A stretch of 64,000 nt of DNA from Natrinema salifodinae (GCF_900110455.1 NZ_FOIS01000004.1:248001-312000); one strand, 5' to 3'; shown: positions 50,924 to 60,326, counted from the stretch's first letter. Numbers and translations are program-made. Notes: generated from the letters alone by a model not told the origin.

Positions 50924-51522
50924 GCGCCGGCGGCGACCTCCTGCACGGGGAGGAGCTCGAGGACGAGATCAGCGATGAGTGGGCAGTCCGGAACATCGTC
51001 ACGACGCTCGTGCCCCTGCTGGCGGTCCTCTCGGTCCTGCAGATGGTCTCGGGGGCCGTCCTCGAGAGCTTCGAGGAGCAGTTGCTCGAGAACCCGTCGT
51101 TGCTCGTGCTCGTCCCGGTGATGATCGGCACCGCCGGCAACCTCGGCTCGATCATGTGCGCGCGGCTCTCGACGCAGTTGCACCTGGGAACCCTGGAGTT
51201 CTCGCCGTCGAACCCGAACGTCCGGGCCAACGTCGGCGCGATCATGGGCCTGGCGGCGACGGTGTTCGTCCTACTGGGGATCGCCTCGTGGGCGATCGGC
51301 CGCGCCCTGGGCGGGACCCTCGGACTCCCCAGGCTGTTGGTCATCACGATCGTCAGCGGTATGCTGCTAGCGGTCTGGGTCGTCATCGTCAGTTCGACCG
51401 CGGTCTACGCCTCCTACCGGCTCGGCTACGATCCCGACGACACGACGATCCCGGTGGTCACGAACGTCTGTGACATCACCGGCGTGCTCATCCTCTTTGC
51501 GGTGGTCGCGGTCGTGCTGTGA
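50920..51522 (+). CDS. MgtE-type magnesium transporter, second membrane half
   Basis: 200 residues, GTG start at 50920 overlapping the TGA of the first half. About five helices. Pore-type sequences PSLLVLVPVMIGTAGNLGSI and DDTTIPVVTNVCDITGVLIL are the counterparts of the first half. It starts with an acidic stretch (HGEELEDEISDEWAV). The two halves presumably assemble as a heterodimer equal to a five-helix MgtE dimer. Confidence 0.87.
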   Translation: MSAGGDLLHGEELEDEISDEWAVRNIVTTLVPLLAVLSVLQMVSGAVLESFEEQLLENPSLLVLVPVMIGTAGNLGSIMCARLSTQLHLGTLEFSPSNPNVRANVGAIMGLAATVFVLLGIASWAIGRALGGTLGLPRLLVITIVSGMLLAVWVVIVSSTAVYASYRLGYDPDDTTIPVVTNVCDITGVLILFAVVAVVL

Positions 51523-51562
51523 CGCGGCCGCGTCGCAACGCTCGGGACCGTCCGCTGTGACG

Positions 51563-53449
51563 CTACACCGGTTTCCCGCACCGCTCGATCGCCTCGTCGA
51601 CCGCTTCGGTCCGCCCGATGAGCGTGACGTGATCGCCTCGCTGCAGTTCGACGTCCGGGGTCGGCACCTCGCTGGTTCCGTTCCGGCTCACCAGCGCGAT
51701 GAGGACGCCGTTCGGGAGCTCACTCCCGACGTCGGCGATCCGCTCACCGGCGAGCGCGCTGTCGGTCACCTCGATCTCCTGGACGTCGCCAGAGCGGCCG
51801 AGTTCGGACATCCAGTTCGACAGCGCCGGGCGCTCGATCTCGTTGTCGATCGCCCACGCGGTCGACTCGGCCGCCGAGATCGTCTCGACGCCGAGTTCTT
51901 TGAACGCCGCCGCGTTCGAGGGCTCGTTCGCTCTCGCGATCACCTTCTCGACGTCGAAGTTCGACTTCGCGAGCTGGGCCACGAGGAGGTTCGCGTCGTC
52001 GTCGCCGGTCGCCGCGACGACGGTCCGGGCGTTCTCCGCGCCCGCCCCGCGCAACACCTCGACGTCGGTCCCGTCGCCGTCGCGGGCGGTAAAGCCCTCG
52101 TTGCGAAGGTCCTCGAGGACCGCGCGGTCCTCCTCGATGATGACTACGTTTTCGCCGCGCGCTTCCAGTCGTTCTGCCAGCGAGCGACCGACCCGGCCGC
52201 CGCCGACGATGAGTACACGCATGGGTATCACGTCCAGTCGTTCCGCGATCTGCCTGGCGAACCCGCCCTCCAGCACTACCGTCACGAAGATGACGAGAAA
52301 GACCGTCCCGACGAGCAGGTCCGCGCCGGCCTCGTTCGTCGGCGCTGCGGGGGTCTGCAACCGAATCGCGAACAGGGTCGCGACCGATGCCGGAATGATC
52401 CCCCGCGGGCCAACGGCGCTCATGAAGAGTCGCTCCCGGAACGTGAAGCGATCGCCGCGAGTCGAGAGGAAGACCAACAGAGGTCGGAGGACGAGCATGA
52501 TAACTGCGACGACGGCCAGGCCGGTGAGCCCGAGCGCGAACAGCTGGTCGAACTCCAGCAGGGCCGCGAGCGTGATGAAGACGAACGAGAGGACGAGCAG
52601 CGTCACGTCGCCTTTGAACGCCTCGATCTCCTCCTCGTAGGGGAGGTTGGCGTTGCCCAGGATCAGTCCGGCCGTCGCCGCGGCCGCGACCCCCGCCTCG
52701 GCGAAGACGTAGTCGGCCGTACCGAAGGCGACGATCGCGCCCGCCAGCGTCAGCAGCCGCGCGTTCCGCGGCGCGTCGTCCGGCGAGATGTCGACGTACT
52801 GGAGCACCGACCAGACGACCGCGGCGACGAGGACGCCGACGAGCAGCCCCGTTCCGAGCCGCTCGGCGAACAGCTGCAGGTAGACGTCGGCGGTCAGTTC
52901 CCGGACGGTCATCGCCTTGAACAGCACGATCGCCAGGATCGCCGCCGTCACGTCATTGACGATCCCTTCGGTCTCGAGGGTCGCGGCGACCCGGTCGCGG
53001 ACGGGGACGACCTTCAGGATCGGCGTGACGACCGTCGGTCCCGTCGCAACCAGGAGCGCGCCGATCAACAGCGCGATATCCCAGTCGGCCCCGAGGAAGA
53101 CCCGGACCGCGCCGGCGGTCCCGAGCAGTGCGATCGCCGCGCCGGCCGTCGTCAGCCGCAACACGGCCGCCGGAGCCTCCTTGATCTTCTCGACTTTGAG
53201 GTGGAACGCGCCCTCGAAGACGATGATCGCGACGCTCAGGCCGACGATCGTCGAGAGGCCGCTGCTCCCGCCGAACGACTCGACGGTCAACACGCCGAGG
53301 CCCTCCGGCCCGATGGCGATCCCGGCGACGATGAGAAAGAGAACGCTCGGAACGCGAAACCGCTCCGCCAGAAGCTGCGAGACGACGCCGAGCCCGACGA
53401 TTGCCGCGACCAACACGAGCAGGTCGCCGCTCGCCTCCGCCCCGGTCAT
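51563..53449 (-). CDS. CPA1-type sodium/proton antiporter with TrkA-N and TrkA-C domains
   Basis: 628 residues from the ATG at 53449 (MTGAEASGDLLVLVAAIVGL); the ATG at 53482 is also possible. About thirteen helices (residues 5-390) have SVLFLIVAGIAIGPEGLGVL, GPTVVTPILKVVPVRDRVAA and the ion-site EGIVNDVTAAILAIV with Asn-Asp. After PMRVLIVGGGRVGRSLAERL (GGGRVG nucleotide motif) comes a TrkA-N domain (about 400-540), then TrkA-C (about 555-628: VTDSALAGERIADVGSELPN). RCK domains would gate the antiporter. Possibly K+/H+ or Na+/H+ exchange. Confidence 0.9.
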   Translation of the reverse strand: MTGAEASGDLLVLVAAIVGLGVVSQLLAERFRVPSVLFLIVAGIAIGPEGLGVLTVESFGGSSGLSTIVGLSVAIIVFEGAFHLKVEKIKEAPAAVLRLTTAGAAIALLGTAGAVRVFLGADWDIALLIGALLVATGPTVVTPILKVVPVRDRVAATLETEGIVNDVTAAILAIVLFKAMTVRELTADVYLQLFAERLGTGLLVGVLVAAVVWSVLQYVDISPDDAPRNARLLTLAGAIVAFGTADYVFAEAGVAAAATAGLILGNANLPYEEEIEAFKGDVTLLVLSFVFITLAALLEFDQLFALGLTGLAVVAVIMLVLRPLLVFLSTRGDRFTFRERLFMSAVGPRGIIPASVATLFAIRLQTPAAPTNEAGADLLVGTVFLVIFVTVVLEGGFARQIAERLDVIPMRVLIVGGGRVGRSLAERLEARGENVVIIEEDRAVLEDLRNEGFTARDGDGTDVEVLRGAGAENARTVVAATGDDDANLLVAQLAKSNFDVEKVIARANEPSNAAAFKELGVETISAAESTAWAIDNEIERPALSNWMSELGRSGDVQEIEVTDSALAGERIADVGSELPNGVLIALVSRNGTSEVPTPDVELQRGDHVTLIGRTEAVDEAIERCGKPV

Positions 53450-53642
53450 CGTCGCGATCGGCGGTCGACGCGCGGTCGGCACGACGTTACTGGAACGGCC
53501 ATTGTCCTCACTGCAGTCACTCCACGCTGTTAACTCCTGCGAGAACGCGGTGAACGACGGTCGGAGACGGTCGTTGCGGATCGGCCGAACGCAGCCCCGA
53601 AAGCGCCACGTGACGGACTCCGACGTTCCCCGTCCCCGGCGA

Positions 53643-55637
53643 TTACGCGTCGTCGTAGATCCGGTCGACCCGATCCGCGAACTCGTCGAGGATGACGCGG
53701 CGTTTCTTCTTCATCGTCGGCGTCAGCATGTCGTTTTCCTCGGTGAACTCCTGTGGAACGAGTTCGAACCGCTTGATCCGCTCGTGTTTTTCGAAGGTCT
53801 CGTTGGCCCGGTCGACCTCCCGCTGGATGTGCTCGCGGACGCGGTCGTCGGTACACATCGCCTCGGGATCGTCGGGGAGGTCGATCCCCTCCCCGTCGGC
53901 CCACTCGCGAACCCGGTCCGTGTTGGGCACGATCAGCGCCCCGATGAACTTCTCGCCGTCGCCGACGACCATGCACTGCTCGACGACGTCGCTCGCGGCG
54001 AAGGCATCCTCGATCGGACCAGGCGCGACGTTCTTCCCCGTCGAGAGCACGATGAGCTGCTTAGCGCGGTCGCGGAATTCGAGGTAGCCGTCGGGCCGGA
54101 CGTGGACGATGTCGCCGGTCCGGAACCACCGGCCGGCCGACTCGTCGTCCGATCCGCCGGTCGATTCGCGCCCGGGGACGTCTTCAGTAAAGGCGCTCTC
54201 GGTCGCGCCAGGCCGGTTCCAGTAGCCCTCGGTGACGTTCGGCCCGCTCACGAGGAGTTCGCCGACCTCGCCGGGGTCGTCGGCGAAGGCCGCCTGGTCG
54301 GCGACGGACTCGTCGACCGCGATATCGACGTTGGAAAGCGAGGGGCCGATGGTCCCGATCTTCACCGCCTCCGGCGGATTCGTCGATACGACCGGCGCGG
54401 TCTCGGTCAGGCCGTACCCTTCGTGGATGGGCAGGCCCATGGCGTGGTAGAGCCGGCACAGTTCCGGCGAGAGGCTCCCCCCGCCGCTGATGAGGAGTTC
54501 GAGTTCGCCGCCCAAGGCCTCGCGGACCGTCGAGAAGACGAGTCTGTCCGCCAGCGCCTGCTTGGCTTTCAGGACCGGGCCCGGCGAGTCGGCCCGCTGG
54601 TACTCGACGCCGACGTCCGTGGCCCACTCGAAGATCCGCCGCTTGGCCGGGGACTCGCCGGCCTGGTCCCGGATCGCGTCGTAGATCTTCTCGTAGACGC
54701 GGGGAACGCTCGTCGTCGTCGTCGGCTGCACGATGCCGAAATCCTCCTGAAGCGTGTCCGGACTCTCCGCGTACGCGACGCAGGCCCCGTTGGCGAACAG
54801 GGCGAAGTGGCCCGCCGTCCGCTCGAAGACGTGGGCCAGCGGCAGGTACGACATCGCCAGCGACTCCTCGTCGAGCGTCGGCGCGTCGTCGTCCCTGTCC
54901 GGCCGCGGCGCGAACCGCTTCCGGATCGCGTTGACGTTCGACCGGAAGTTCCAGTGGGTGAGTTTTACCCCCTTCGGCTGGCCCGTCGTCCCGCTGGTGT
55001 AGACCAGACTCGCCAGGTCGTCCACGTCGATTTCGTCGAGCCGCGCCTCGTAAGTTTCGCGGTCGAACGTCTCCTCGCCGCGGGCGTAGACGTCGGCAAG
55101 CGTCAGTACGTCGTCGCGGTCGTCGTAGCCGTCGAGGGCGTCGATCGAGACGATAAACTCGAGGTCGAGGTCGTCCTCGACCTCGAGGACCCGTTCGAGG
55201 AGCGTTTGGTTTTCGACGATGACGCCGGTCGCGCCGGGATCGTCGAGCAGGTACCGAACTTGGTCGGGCGAGGAACTCGTGTAAACGGTGGTAACGACGG
55301 CCCCGGCCGCGAGGAGGGCGAAGTCGGACTGGGCCCACTCCATCCGAGTGGCCGAGAAGAGACCGACCCGATCCCCGTGCTCGATGCCCAACTCGCGAAA
55401 GCCGGCCGAGAGCGTCCGGACGAGATCGCGCAATTCGGCGTAGGAGAGCGATCGGAACTCGCCTGGCGTCGCGGCGGGCAGGACGGACTCGGTCAGTGAC
55501 CGCTCGTAAATGCCACCCTTGTACTGCTGCGCCGGCCGATTTTTGTTCCGATCGGCCGACTCCTCAAACAGCCGTGCGAGGGTCGTCTCCCCGATGACCG
55601 CGTCCTCGTACTCTCGTTCGGCGTCCCGCCAGTCCAT
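53643..55637 (-). CDS. Long-chain acyl-CoA synthetase (AMP-forming)
   Basis: 664 residues starting MDWRDAEREYEDAVIGETTL. Motifs: P-loop-like YTSGTTGQPKGVKLTHWNF near residue 215, QPTTTTSVPRVYEKIYDAI, GYGLTETAPVVSTNPP, GRWFRTGDIVHV and ILDEFADRVDRIYDDA at the C-terminus. This is the ANL fold of the long-chain FadD/ACSL group. It activates fatty acids to CoA esters and so supplies the beta-oxidation genes in this window. An insertion in the C-terminal half (SSESTGGS-like, DDESAGRW) is halophilic. Confidence 0.92.
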   Translation of the reverse strand: MDWRDAEREYEDAVIGETTLARLFEESADRNKNRPAQQYKGGIYERSLTESVLPAATPGEFRSLSYAELRDLVRTLSAGFRELGIEHGDRVGLFSATRMEWAQSDFALLAAGAVVTTVYTSSSPDQVRYLLDDPGATGVIVENQTLLERVLEVEDDLDLEFIVSIDALDGYDDRDDVLTLADVYARGEETFDRETYEARLDEIDVDDLASLVYTSGTTGQPKGVKLTHWNFRSNVNAIRKRFAPRPDRDDDAPTLDEESLAMSYLPLAHVFERTAGHFALFANGACVAYAESPDTLQEDFGIVQPTTTTSVPRVYEKIYDAIRDQAGESPAKRRIFEWATDVGVEYQRADSPGPVLKAKQALADRLVFSTVREALGGELELLISGGGSLSPELCRLYHAMGLPIHEGYGLTETAPVVSTNPPEAVKIGTIGPSLSNVDIAVDESVADQAAFADDPGEVGELLVSGPNVTEGYWNRPGATESAFTEDVPGRESTGGSDDESAGRWFRTGDIVHVRPDGYLEFRDRAKQLIVLSTGKNVAPGPIEDAFAASDVVEQCMVVGDGEKFIGALIVPNTDRVREWADGEGIDLPDDPEAMCTDDRVREHIQREVDRANETFEKHERIKRFELVPQEFTEENDMLTPTMKKKRRVILDEFADRVDRIYDDA

Positions 55638-55816
55638 ATGCGTGTGAGAGCATCTCCCGTGCGATAAAATATGATGAAACTGGTTTCAGACGCACAACCG
55701 TTTATCGAAGCCGCAAACCGCCGCGCAGGGGGAAAACGGAGCAAGCAAGCGCGAGCGCCGTTTCGCGAAGTCGATGCGCGGCGATCCGACCGGCGGCCGT
55801 GGCCGGCCGTCCTCGG

Positions 55817-56743
55817 TCACTCGCGCCGGTCCAGGTAGCCCAGAACGCCGCGCGCGTTCATCGCTGCCTCCGCGGCGGCTTTCTCCTCGCCCCAGACGTC
55901 GGTCATCTCCGACGTCTCGGCGAAGTGGCCGATCACGGCCGCGTCGTCTTCGAGTTCCGCGCGCTTCTCCGCGACCGCCTCGACCCACGCTTCGAGAACG
56001 GTCGCGTACTCGTCGAGCGCCGCAGCGGCGTCGTCGCCGACCTCGCGCGGACCGAAGTGGGGATAGCAGAACACGTCCGGGTCGAGATCCTTGAGCGTCT
56101 CGACGTCCTCGAGACACGCCTCGAGGTCGAACTGCGACGGCGGGGACGTTTCCCTGATCTCCTCGGTCTCTGGGACCCAGATCCCGGCGGCGTCGGCGGT
56201 GAAGACCGCGTCGTTCGCCGGATCCTCGAAGACCACCTGGTGGGGCGCGTGGCCGGGCGCTTCGTGGACGCGTAGGTCGTGCGTGCCGAGGTCGACGACG
56301 TCACCGTCTCCGATTTCGACGATCCGCTCCTCGGGGATCGGCTCCGGTTCCACGTAGTACTCCCACTGATCGCCGACGGCCTGCTTCGTCCCCGCGACCA
56401 GGCGCGAGGGATCGACCAGGTGGTCGGCGCCGATCGCGGGGACGTAGACGTCGGCGTTCGGGTAGTCGGCGGCGAGAAAGCCCGCGCCGCCGGCGTGGTC
56501 GAGGTGGATGTGGGTCACCGCGATAACTTCGAGGTCGTCCTCGCCGATACCGACCTCGTCGAGGGCCTGACGAAGCAGGTCGTAGTTGGACCCGATGCCG
56601 GTGTCGACGACGGCGGGTCGCTCGTCGTCGATGATGTAGACGGCGCCGTACTCGTTCGTCCCGTACATCCCCGTGTCGAGGTAGTAGAGGTCCGAACAGT
56701 CACCGGTCGTGACTTCGCGGACGTCTCCGACTTCCATGGCCAT
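55817..56743 (-). CDS. Metallo-beta-lactamase-fold hydrolase
   Basis: 308 residues. Metal ligands: His78, His80, Asp82 and His83 in AVTHIHLDHAGG; further ligands in EAPGHAPHQVVFE and FTADAAGIWV; last His in YPHFGPREVG. This is a glyoxalase II/thioesterase-like arrangement. The C-terminal about 80 residues are helical. The minus-strand GCTTTTATC near 56771 is a TATA-like element about 28 nt before the ATG at 56743 and supports that start; ATG 56737 is two codons later. Substrate (acylthioester or other) unknown. Confidence 0.86.
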   Translation of the reverse strand: MAMEVGDVREVTTGDCSDLYYLDTGMYGTNEYGAVYIIDDERPAVVDTGIGSNYDLLRQALDEVGIGEDDLEVIAVTHIHLDHAGGAGFLAADYPNADVYVPAIGADHLVDPSRLVAGTKQAVGDQWEYYVEPEPIPEERIVEIGDGDVVDLGTHDLRVHEAPGHAPHQVVFEDPANDAVFTADAAGIWVPETEEIRETSPPSQFDLEACLEDVETLKDLDPDVFCYPHFGPREVGDDAAAALDEYATVLEAWVEAVAEKRAELEDDAAVIGHFAETSEMTDVWGEEKAAAEAAMNARGVLGYLDRRE

Positions 56744-56950
56744 ATCGGTAGCCCGTCACCACGTGAGATAAAAGCTCGCGTCCCGGCGACCTCGAGCGAT
56801 CGCGTCCGTCGAGGACGCTCGAGATGAGCCTGACGCCGAGACCGACGCCGGGAAACGAGCGGGCAGCCGGTACAGACTTTACGCCCAACTCTCTTGCATC
56901 TAGTAGATGATTCGAATCGTCTCCGGCCGAATCCCCTCGGACGATCCGAG

Positions 56951-58174
56951 ATGAGCCACGAGACGTCGGATCCGGATCGCACCGCGTCGGAACGGAACCG
57001 GGACCAGTCGTCTCCGTCCGGGTCGCGGCGTCGCCGGGAGTGCGGTCCCTGGTTCGTCAGCGGGTTCGGCGGCCTCTCGGTCTGCGTGCTGGTCGCCTGG
57101 TGGTTCGCGTTTCCCGATCAGCACACCGCGACCGGGTTCGCCCTCAGCATCGTCTCGACCGGCATTCCGTCGCTCGGACTGGGCTGGGGCGGGGTTCGAC
57201 TCGCGCGAAGCGACGTCGATGCCCACCGGTACGCGCGGGTCTGCAAGTGGTGTTTCGGCGGGGCGATCGGCTTCCTGGCAATCAACCTCCCGACGATGAT
57301 CGTCTTCCCCTGGTACGACCTCGCGGGGACCATCTCGTGGGCTCACTTCGCGGTGACGACGGGCGCGGTCGGCGGCTTCGCCGTCGGCTACGTCGAAGCG
57401 CGGGCGATCCAGCGCGAAGTCGAGGCGACGGCCGCTACCGTCCGCGCCAATCAGCTCGAGGACGAACGCGAACTGCTGACCTACCTGAACGATCTCCTCC
57501 GTCACGAGGTGCTGAACTCCGCCCAGATCATCGGCGGCCACGCGACGCTGCTGCGCGAGGAGTGCGACGACGACCGGGTCCGCAATCGGCTGACGACGAT
57601 CGAACGCAAGAGCGACGACCTCATCGACGTCATCGAGGACGTCCGGGCGATGCTGAACGCGAATCGCGGCCCCGAAACCGCCGCCGTCGTCGACCTCACC
57701 GACGTCATCGAGGATCAGGTGGCGGCGTATCGCGCCCGATTCGGCGACGCCGTCTTCAAGACGGAGCTTCCCGATTCGGCACCCGTCAGCGGAAACGAAG
57801 GGCTCACGTGGGTCTTCGCCAACCTCCTCGAGAACGCGATCGAGCACAACGACAGCGAGTCGCCTCGCGTTCGCGTGACCGTCGAGACAGCGTCGGCGGC
57901 CGAGACCAAGCCCGAAACGGGAACCGTGACCGTCACGATCGCCGACAACGGATCCGGTATCCCCGAGAAGACCAGGGAAACGCTGTTCGAGCGCAAGTCC
58001 AAGAACCACGGGCTCGGGCTCTACCTCTCGCGCATCCTGGCGGACAGATACGGCGGGACCGTCGAGCTCGACGAGACGGGCCCGGACGGCAGCGTCTTCG
58101 TCGTGACGTTGCCGCACGCGTCGCCAGATGCCGACGAACCGGACGAACGGGACGAGTTCGAGACGGCCATCTGA
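56951..58174 (+). CDS. Membrane sensor histidine kinase
   Basis: 407 residues from the ATG at 56951 (MSHETSDPDRTASERNRDQS). After a charged N-terminus there are four membrane helices (about 35-55, 62-82, 97-115 and 125-145). A coiled-coil linker (AIQREVEATAATVRANQLED) leads to HisKA with His185 in LLRHEVLNSAQIIGGHATLL. The HATPase domain has NLLENAIEHND, IADNGSGIP and HGLGLYLSRILADRYGG. This 4TM-type haloarchaeal kinase is an orphan, with no response regulator beside it. It senses a membrane or extracellular cue not identifiable here. Confidence 0.9.
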   Translation: MSHETSDPDRTASERNRDQSSPSGSRRRRECGPWFVSGFGGLSVCVLVAWWFAFPDQHTATGFALSIVSTGIPSLGLGWGGVRLARSDVDAHRYARVCKWCFGGAIGFLAINLPTMIVFPWYDLAGTISWAHFAVTTGAVGGFAVGYVEARAIQREVEATAATVRANQLEDERELLTYLNDLLRHEVLNSAQIIGGHATLLREECDDDRVRNRLTTIERKSDDLIDVIEDVRAMLNANRGPETAAVVDLTDVIEDQVAAYRARFGDAVFKTELPDSAPVSGNEGLTWVFANLLENAIEHNDSESPRVRVTVETASAAETKPETGTVTVTIADNGSGIPEKTRETLFERKSKNHGLGLYLSRILADRYGGTVELDETGPDGSVFVVTLPHASPDADEPDERDEFETAI

Positions 58175-58199
58175 GGCCCGGCGCTCGTCGGAACGTCCG

Positions 58200-59114
58200 T
58201 CAGTACTCGTCGGCTGACTCCTTCCACTCCCCGATTCCCGACGGATCGAGATGGACGTGCGCGTCTCCTACGTCGTCGAGCCTCCGGAGGCGTTCGACGA
58301 GTTCCGACTCGATGTCGTGGGCCTCCCGGAACGGCATGTCGCCGTCGACCTCGACGTGGACCTCGACCTCGAGGACGGTCCCGTCGTAGAAGACCGCCAG
58401 GTCGTGGACGCCTTCCACCGCCGGATGGCTCCGTAAGGCGTCGGTGATCTGCGCGCGCTTCTCGGTGCCCGGCGCGGCGCCGATCAGGTAGTCGACGTTC
58501 TCGTTGGCGATTTCGACGCCCTGGTAGACGACCAGCACGCTCACCAGGCCGCCGGCGAGAGGATCGAGTAGCGGGTAGCCCGCGACCACCCCGAGGACGC
58601 CGACGATGGCAGCCATCGAGGTGTAGATGTCGTTCAAGCAGTCCTTCGCGAGCGCCGCGAGCGCGGTCGACTGCAACTGGTCGTTGATCCCCACGGTGTA
58701 GCGGTAGACCGCGTACATATCGACGATTGCGAACCCGAGCGCCGCGAGCAACAGGGGACTGGCCGTGGGAAATGCACGGTCGACCAGGCTCTGGCCGGAG
58801 TCGTAGAGCAGATACAACCCGAGGAGCGCGATCATGGCCCCGACGAACAGCGCCGTCAGGGGTTCGATCCGGTCGTGGCCGTGGGGATGGGTGGCGTCGG
58901 GTTCGTCGAACGCGCTCCGGCCCCAGACGAGGACGACGACGCTGGCGACGAGATCGGCCAACGAGTGGGCCGCGTCCGCGAGCAGGGCGATGCTCCCGAA
59001 GAGGTAGCCCGCGCCCCCCTCGACGATGATCTTGGCGATGTTGCCGACGACGTTCACCCACGAGGCTCGTGTGAACGCGCTCCGGCCGCCGTCAGCGGCG
59101 ACGTCGTCGGACAT
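58200..59114 (-). CDS. Cation diffusion facilitator (CDF) metal exporter
   Basis: 304 residues from the ATG at 59114 (MSDDVAADGGRSAFTRASWV). Six membrane helices; the metal site has LLADAAHSLADL (Asp47, His50, Asp54) in helix 2 and ALAKDCLNDIYTSMAA in helix 5. HPHGHDRIEP is the His-rich loop start and the C-terminal domain (about 210-304) contains VEVHVEVDGDMPFREAHDIE and VHLDPSG. It exports Zn2+, Fe2+, Mn2+ or similar in exchange for H+. Divergent from the crcB genes. Metal preference not determined. Confidence 0.9.
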   Translation of the reverse strand: MSDDVAADGGRSAFTRASWVNVVGNIAKIIVEGGAGYLFGSIALLADAAHSLADLVASVVVLVWGRSAFDEPDATHPHGHDRIEPLTALFVGAMIALLGLYLLYDSGQSLVDRAFPTASPLLLAALGFAIVDMYAVYRYTVGINDQLQSTALAALAKDCLNDIYTSMAAIVGVLGVVAGYPLLDPLAGGLVSVLVVYQGVEIANENVDYLIGAAPGTEKRAQITDALRSHPAVEGVHDLAVFYDGTVLEVEVHVEVDGDMPFREAHDIESELVERLRRLDDVGDAHVHLDPSGIGEWKESADEY

Positions 59115-59247
59115 AGGTCGGTTTAGAGGCAGTCTAAACTTGGGTCTTTTCCTTCCGCGGCTCGGCGCCGGCGAGCGAATCGGACCAGCTTTCGCAACGC
59201 TCATTGCGACCGCGCGAGAGGACGGATACGACCGCAATTACGCGATC

Positions 59248-59361
59248 GGGCGATGGGGCCCGCCTGCTCCAACCGCCGGACGAGACCGCCGGCCGGGCGA
59301 GGACGACGGCAGTATCGTCGTCTCGCCGTCCGCGCCGAGCGGAAGTCGGCTGACGGTCCCT
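59248..59361 (+). ncRNA. Candidate fluoride (crcB-motif) riboswitch
   Basis: It lies directly upstream of tandem crcB genes (ATG at 59382). GGGCGATGGGGCCCGCC (59248-59264) is close to the 5' end of the known fluoride riboswitch: hairpin GGCG (59249-59252) with CGCC (59261-59264), loop with GGGGCC (59255-59260). Conserved AACC is at 59271-59274. GCCGG (59275-59279) can pair with TCGGC (59346-59350), followed by TGACGGTCCC (consensus TGATG). GGTCCC (59355-59360) pairs with the loop GGGGCC to close the pseudoknot with one G-U. An extra 12-bp hairpin (59296-59327, one bulged G) lies in the stem loop. Inferred by eye; the TGATG/TGACG difference and long stem insert leave doubt. Confidence 0.6.
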
Positions 59362-59381
59362 GTGACGACCCAGTCACGACC

Positions 59382-59789
59382 ATGACCGCCGATCACCCGC
59401 TCGTTCGACTCGAAACGCTCGCCTTGATCGCCGTCGGCGGCTTCGCCGGCTCGAACCTCCGCCTGTTCGCGATGGACCTGCTCCCGGACGTTCCCTCGAT
59501 CGTCCTCGTCAACGCCGTCGGGAGCGCCGTCCTCGGACTGCTGGTCTACGAGGCCGAGTACACCGGCCTGGTCGGCTCGCGGAGCCGCCTGGTCTTTACC
59601 ACCGGATTCCTCTCGTCGCTGACGACCTACAGCACGTTCGCGCTCCAGACCGCGTTCGCGTCGTCCCCGCTCGCGATGCTTGGAATCGTTGCCGCCAATT
59701 ACGGGCTCGGGTTCACCGGGGTCCTCGCGGGACGCGGGCTCGCACGCCGGCTCAGTCACGTGCCAGCCGCTGGCGGTGAGACGGCGTGA
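59382..59789 (+). CDS. crcB1: Fluoride ion channel subunit CrcB/Fluc, first of two
   Basis: 135 residues from the ATG at 59382 (MTADHPLVRLETLALIAVGG). Four membrane helices. Family motifs: GGFAGSNLRLF (Arg), IVLVNAVGSAVLG (Asn) and GFLSSLTTYSTFALQ (the Thr/Ser/Phe stretch near the Na+ site and F- path). The GFAG-Arg-LF is slightly altered from the common GGxxGAxxRY. Its stop overlaps the start of the second copy (GTGA). Exports toxic F-; two-gene forms assemble as antiparallel heterodimers. Confidence 0.9.
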   Translation: MTADHPLVRLETLALIAVGGFAGSNLRLFAMDLLPDVPSIVLVNAVGSAVLGLLVYEAEYTGLVGSRSRLVFTTGFLSSLTTYSTFALQTAFASSPLAMLGIVAANYGLGFTGVLAGRGLARRLSHVPAAGGETA

Positions 59790-60205
59790 GCTGGAGTGCG
59801 AGCGCGGGCGAGACCGCGTGGCACCTCGCGGCACTCGTCACGTTCGACCCCGACCCGGCCCACGTCGTCGGCACGGGCGGCGCGATCGGGGCGCTCCTCC
59901 GGTACTGGGTCTCCCAACGAGTGGCCGGCGACGGGTTTCCGCTGTCGACGTTCCTCGTCAACGTCGTCGGCAGTTTCGTCTTCGGCCTGGCCGTCTTCGC
60001 GGGCGCCGGCGAGTCGACGCTTCGCCTGGTCGGCACCGGGATCTGCGGCTCGTTTACGACCTTCTCCTCGTTCTCGGTCGAGACGGTGCGACGCTACGAA
60101 CGCGGCGACCGCGCCCTCGCGGTCGCCAACGCCGCAGCCAACCTCCTCGCCTCGCTCGCGGCGATCGGCCTGGCGTGGAGCCTCGTCGCCGTCGGGTCCC
60201 TCTGA
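59786..60205 (+). CDS. crcB2: Fluoride ion channel subunit CrcB/Fluc, second of two
   Basis: 139 residues, GTG start at 59786 overlapping the TGA of the first copy. Four helices with GTGGAIGALLRYWVSQR, TFLVNVVGSFVFG and GICGSFTTFSSFSVE, all close to the canonical CrcB signature. Tandem, overlapping crcB genes typically encode a heterodimeric Fluc channel. No other promoter is seen between the copies. Confidence 0.92.
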   Translation: MSWSASAGETAWHLAALVTFDPDPAHVVGTGGAIGALLRYWVSQRVAGDGFPLSTFLVNVVGSFVFGLAVFAGAGESTLRLVGTGICGSFTTFSSFSVETVRRYERGDRALAVANAAANLLASLAAIGLAWSLVAVGSL

Positions 60206-60326
60206 GCGCTGCGAGCGCGCCGAGTCGCGGTCACATCGGCGACGGCCTCGATACATTAGCGAACGATCAGGAACGGTACCAACCCGCACGGCATCGCGCG
60301 ATCCGTTCGCGTTCGACCCACGGTAG

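Noticed and set aside
51470-53533. 687-codon open frame on the plus strand
   Set aside because: It is antisense to the CPA antiporter, whose membrane helices and TrkA motifs are clear. The translation is Arg/Asp-rich and featureless.
52917-55499. 860-codon open frame on the plus strand
   Set aside because: It is the mirror of the antiporter and acyl-CoA synthetase genes on the minus strand. Its translation is low-complexity Arg/Val/Asp without any domain; long antisense frames are expected at this GC content.
59265-59270. Reading the crcB upstream match as chance GC-rich similarity
   Set aside because: I first set it aside because the expected GGCCCC partner was missing near the hairpin. 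It was reinstated after GGTCCC, preceded by GGCTGACG, was found 95 nt later with all six pairs possible.
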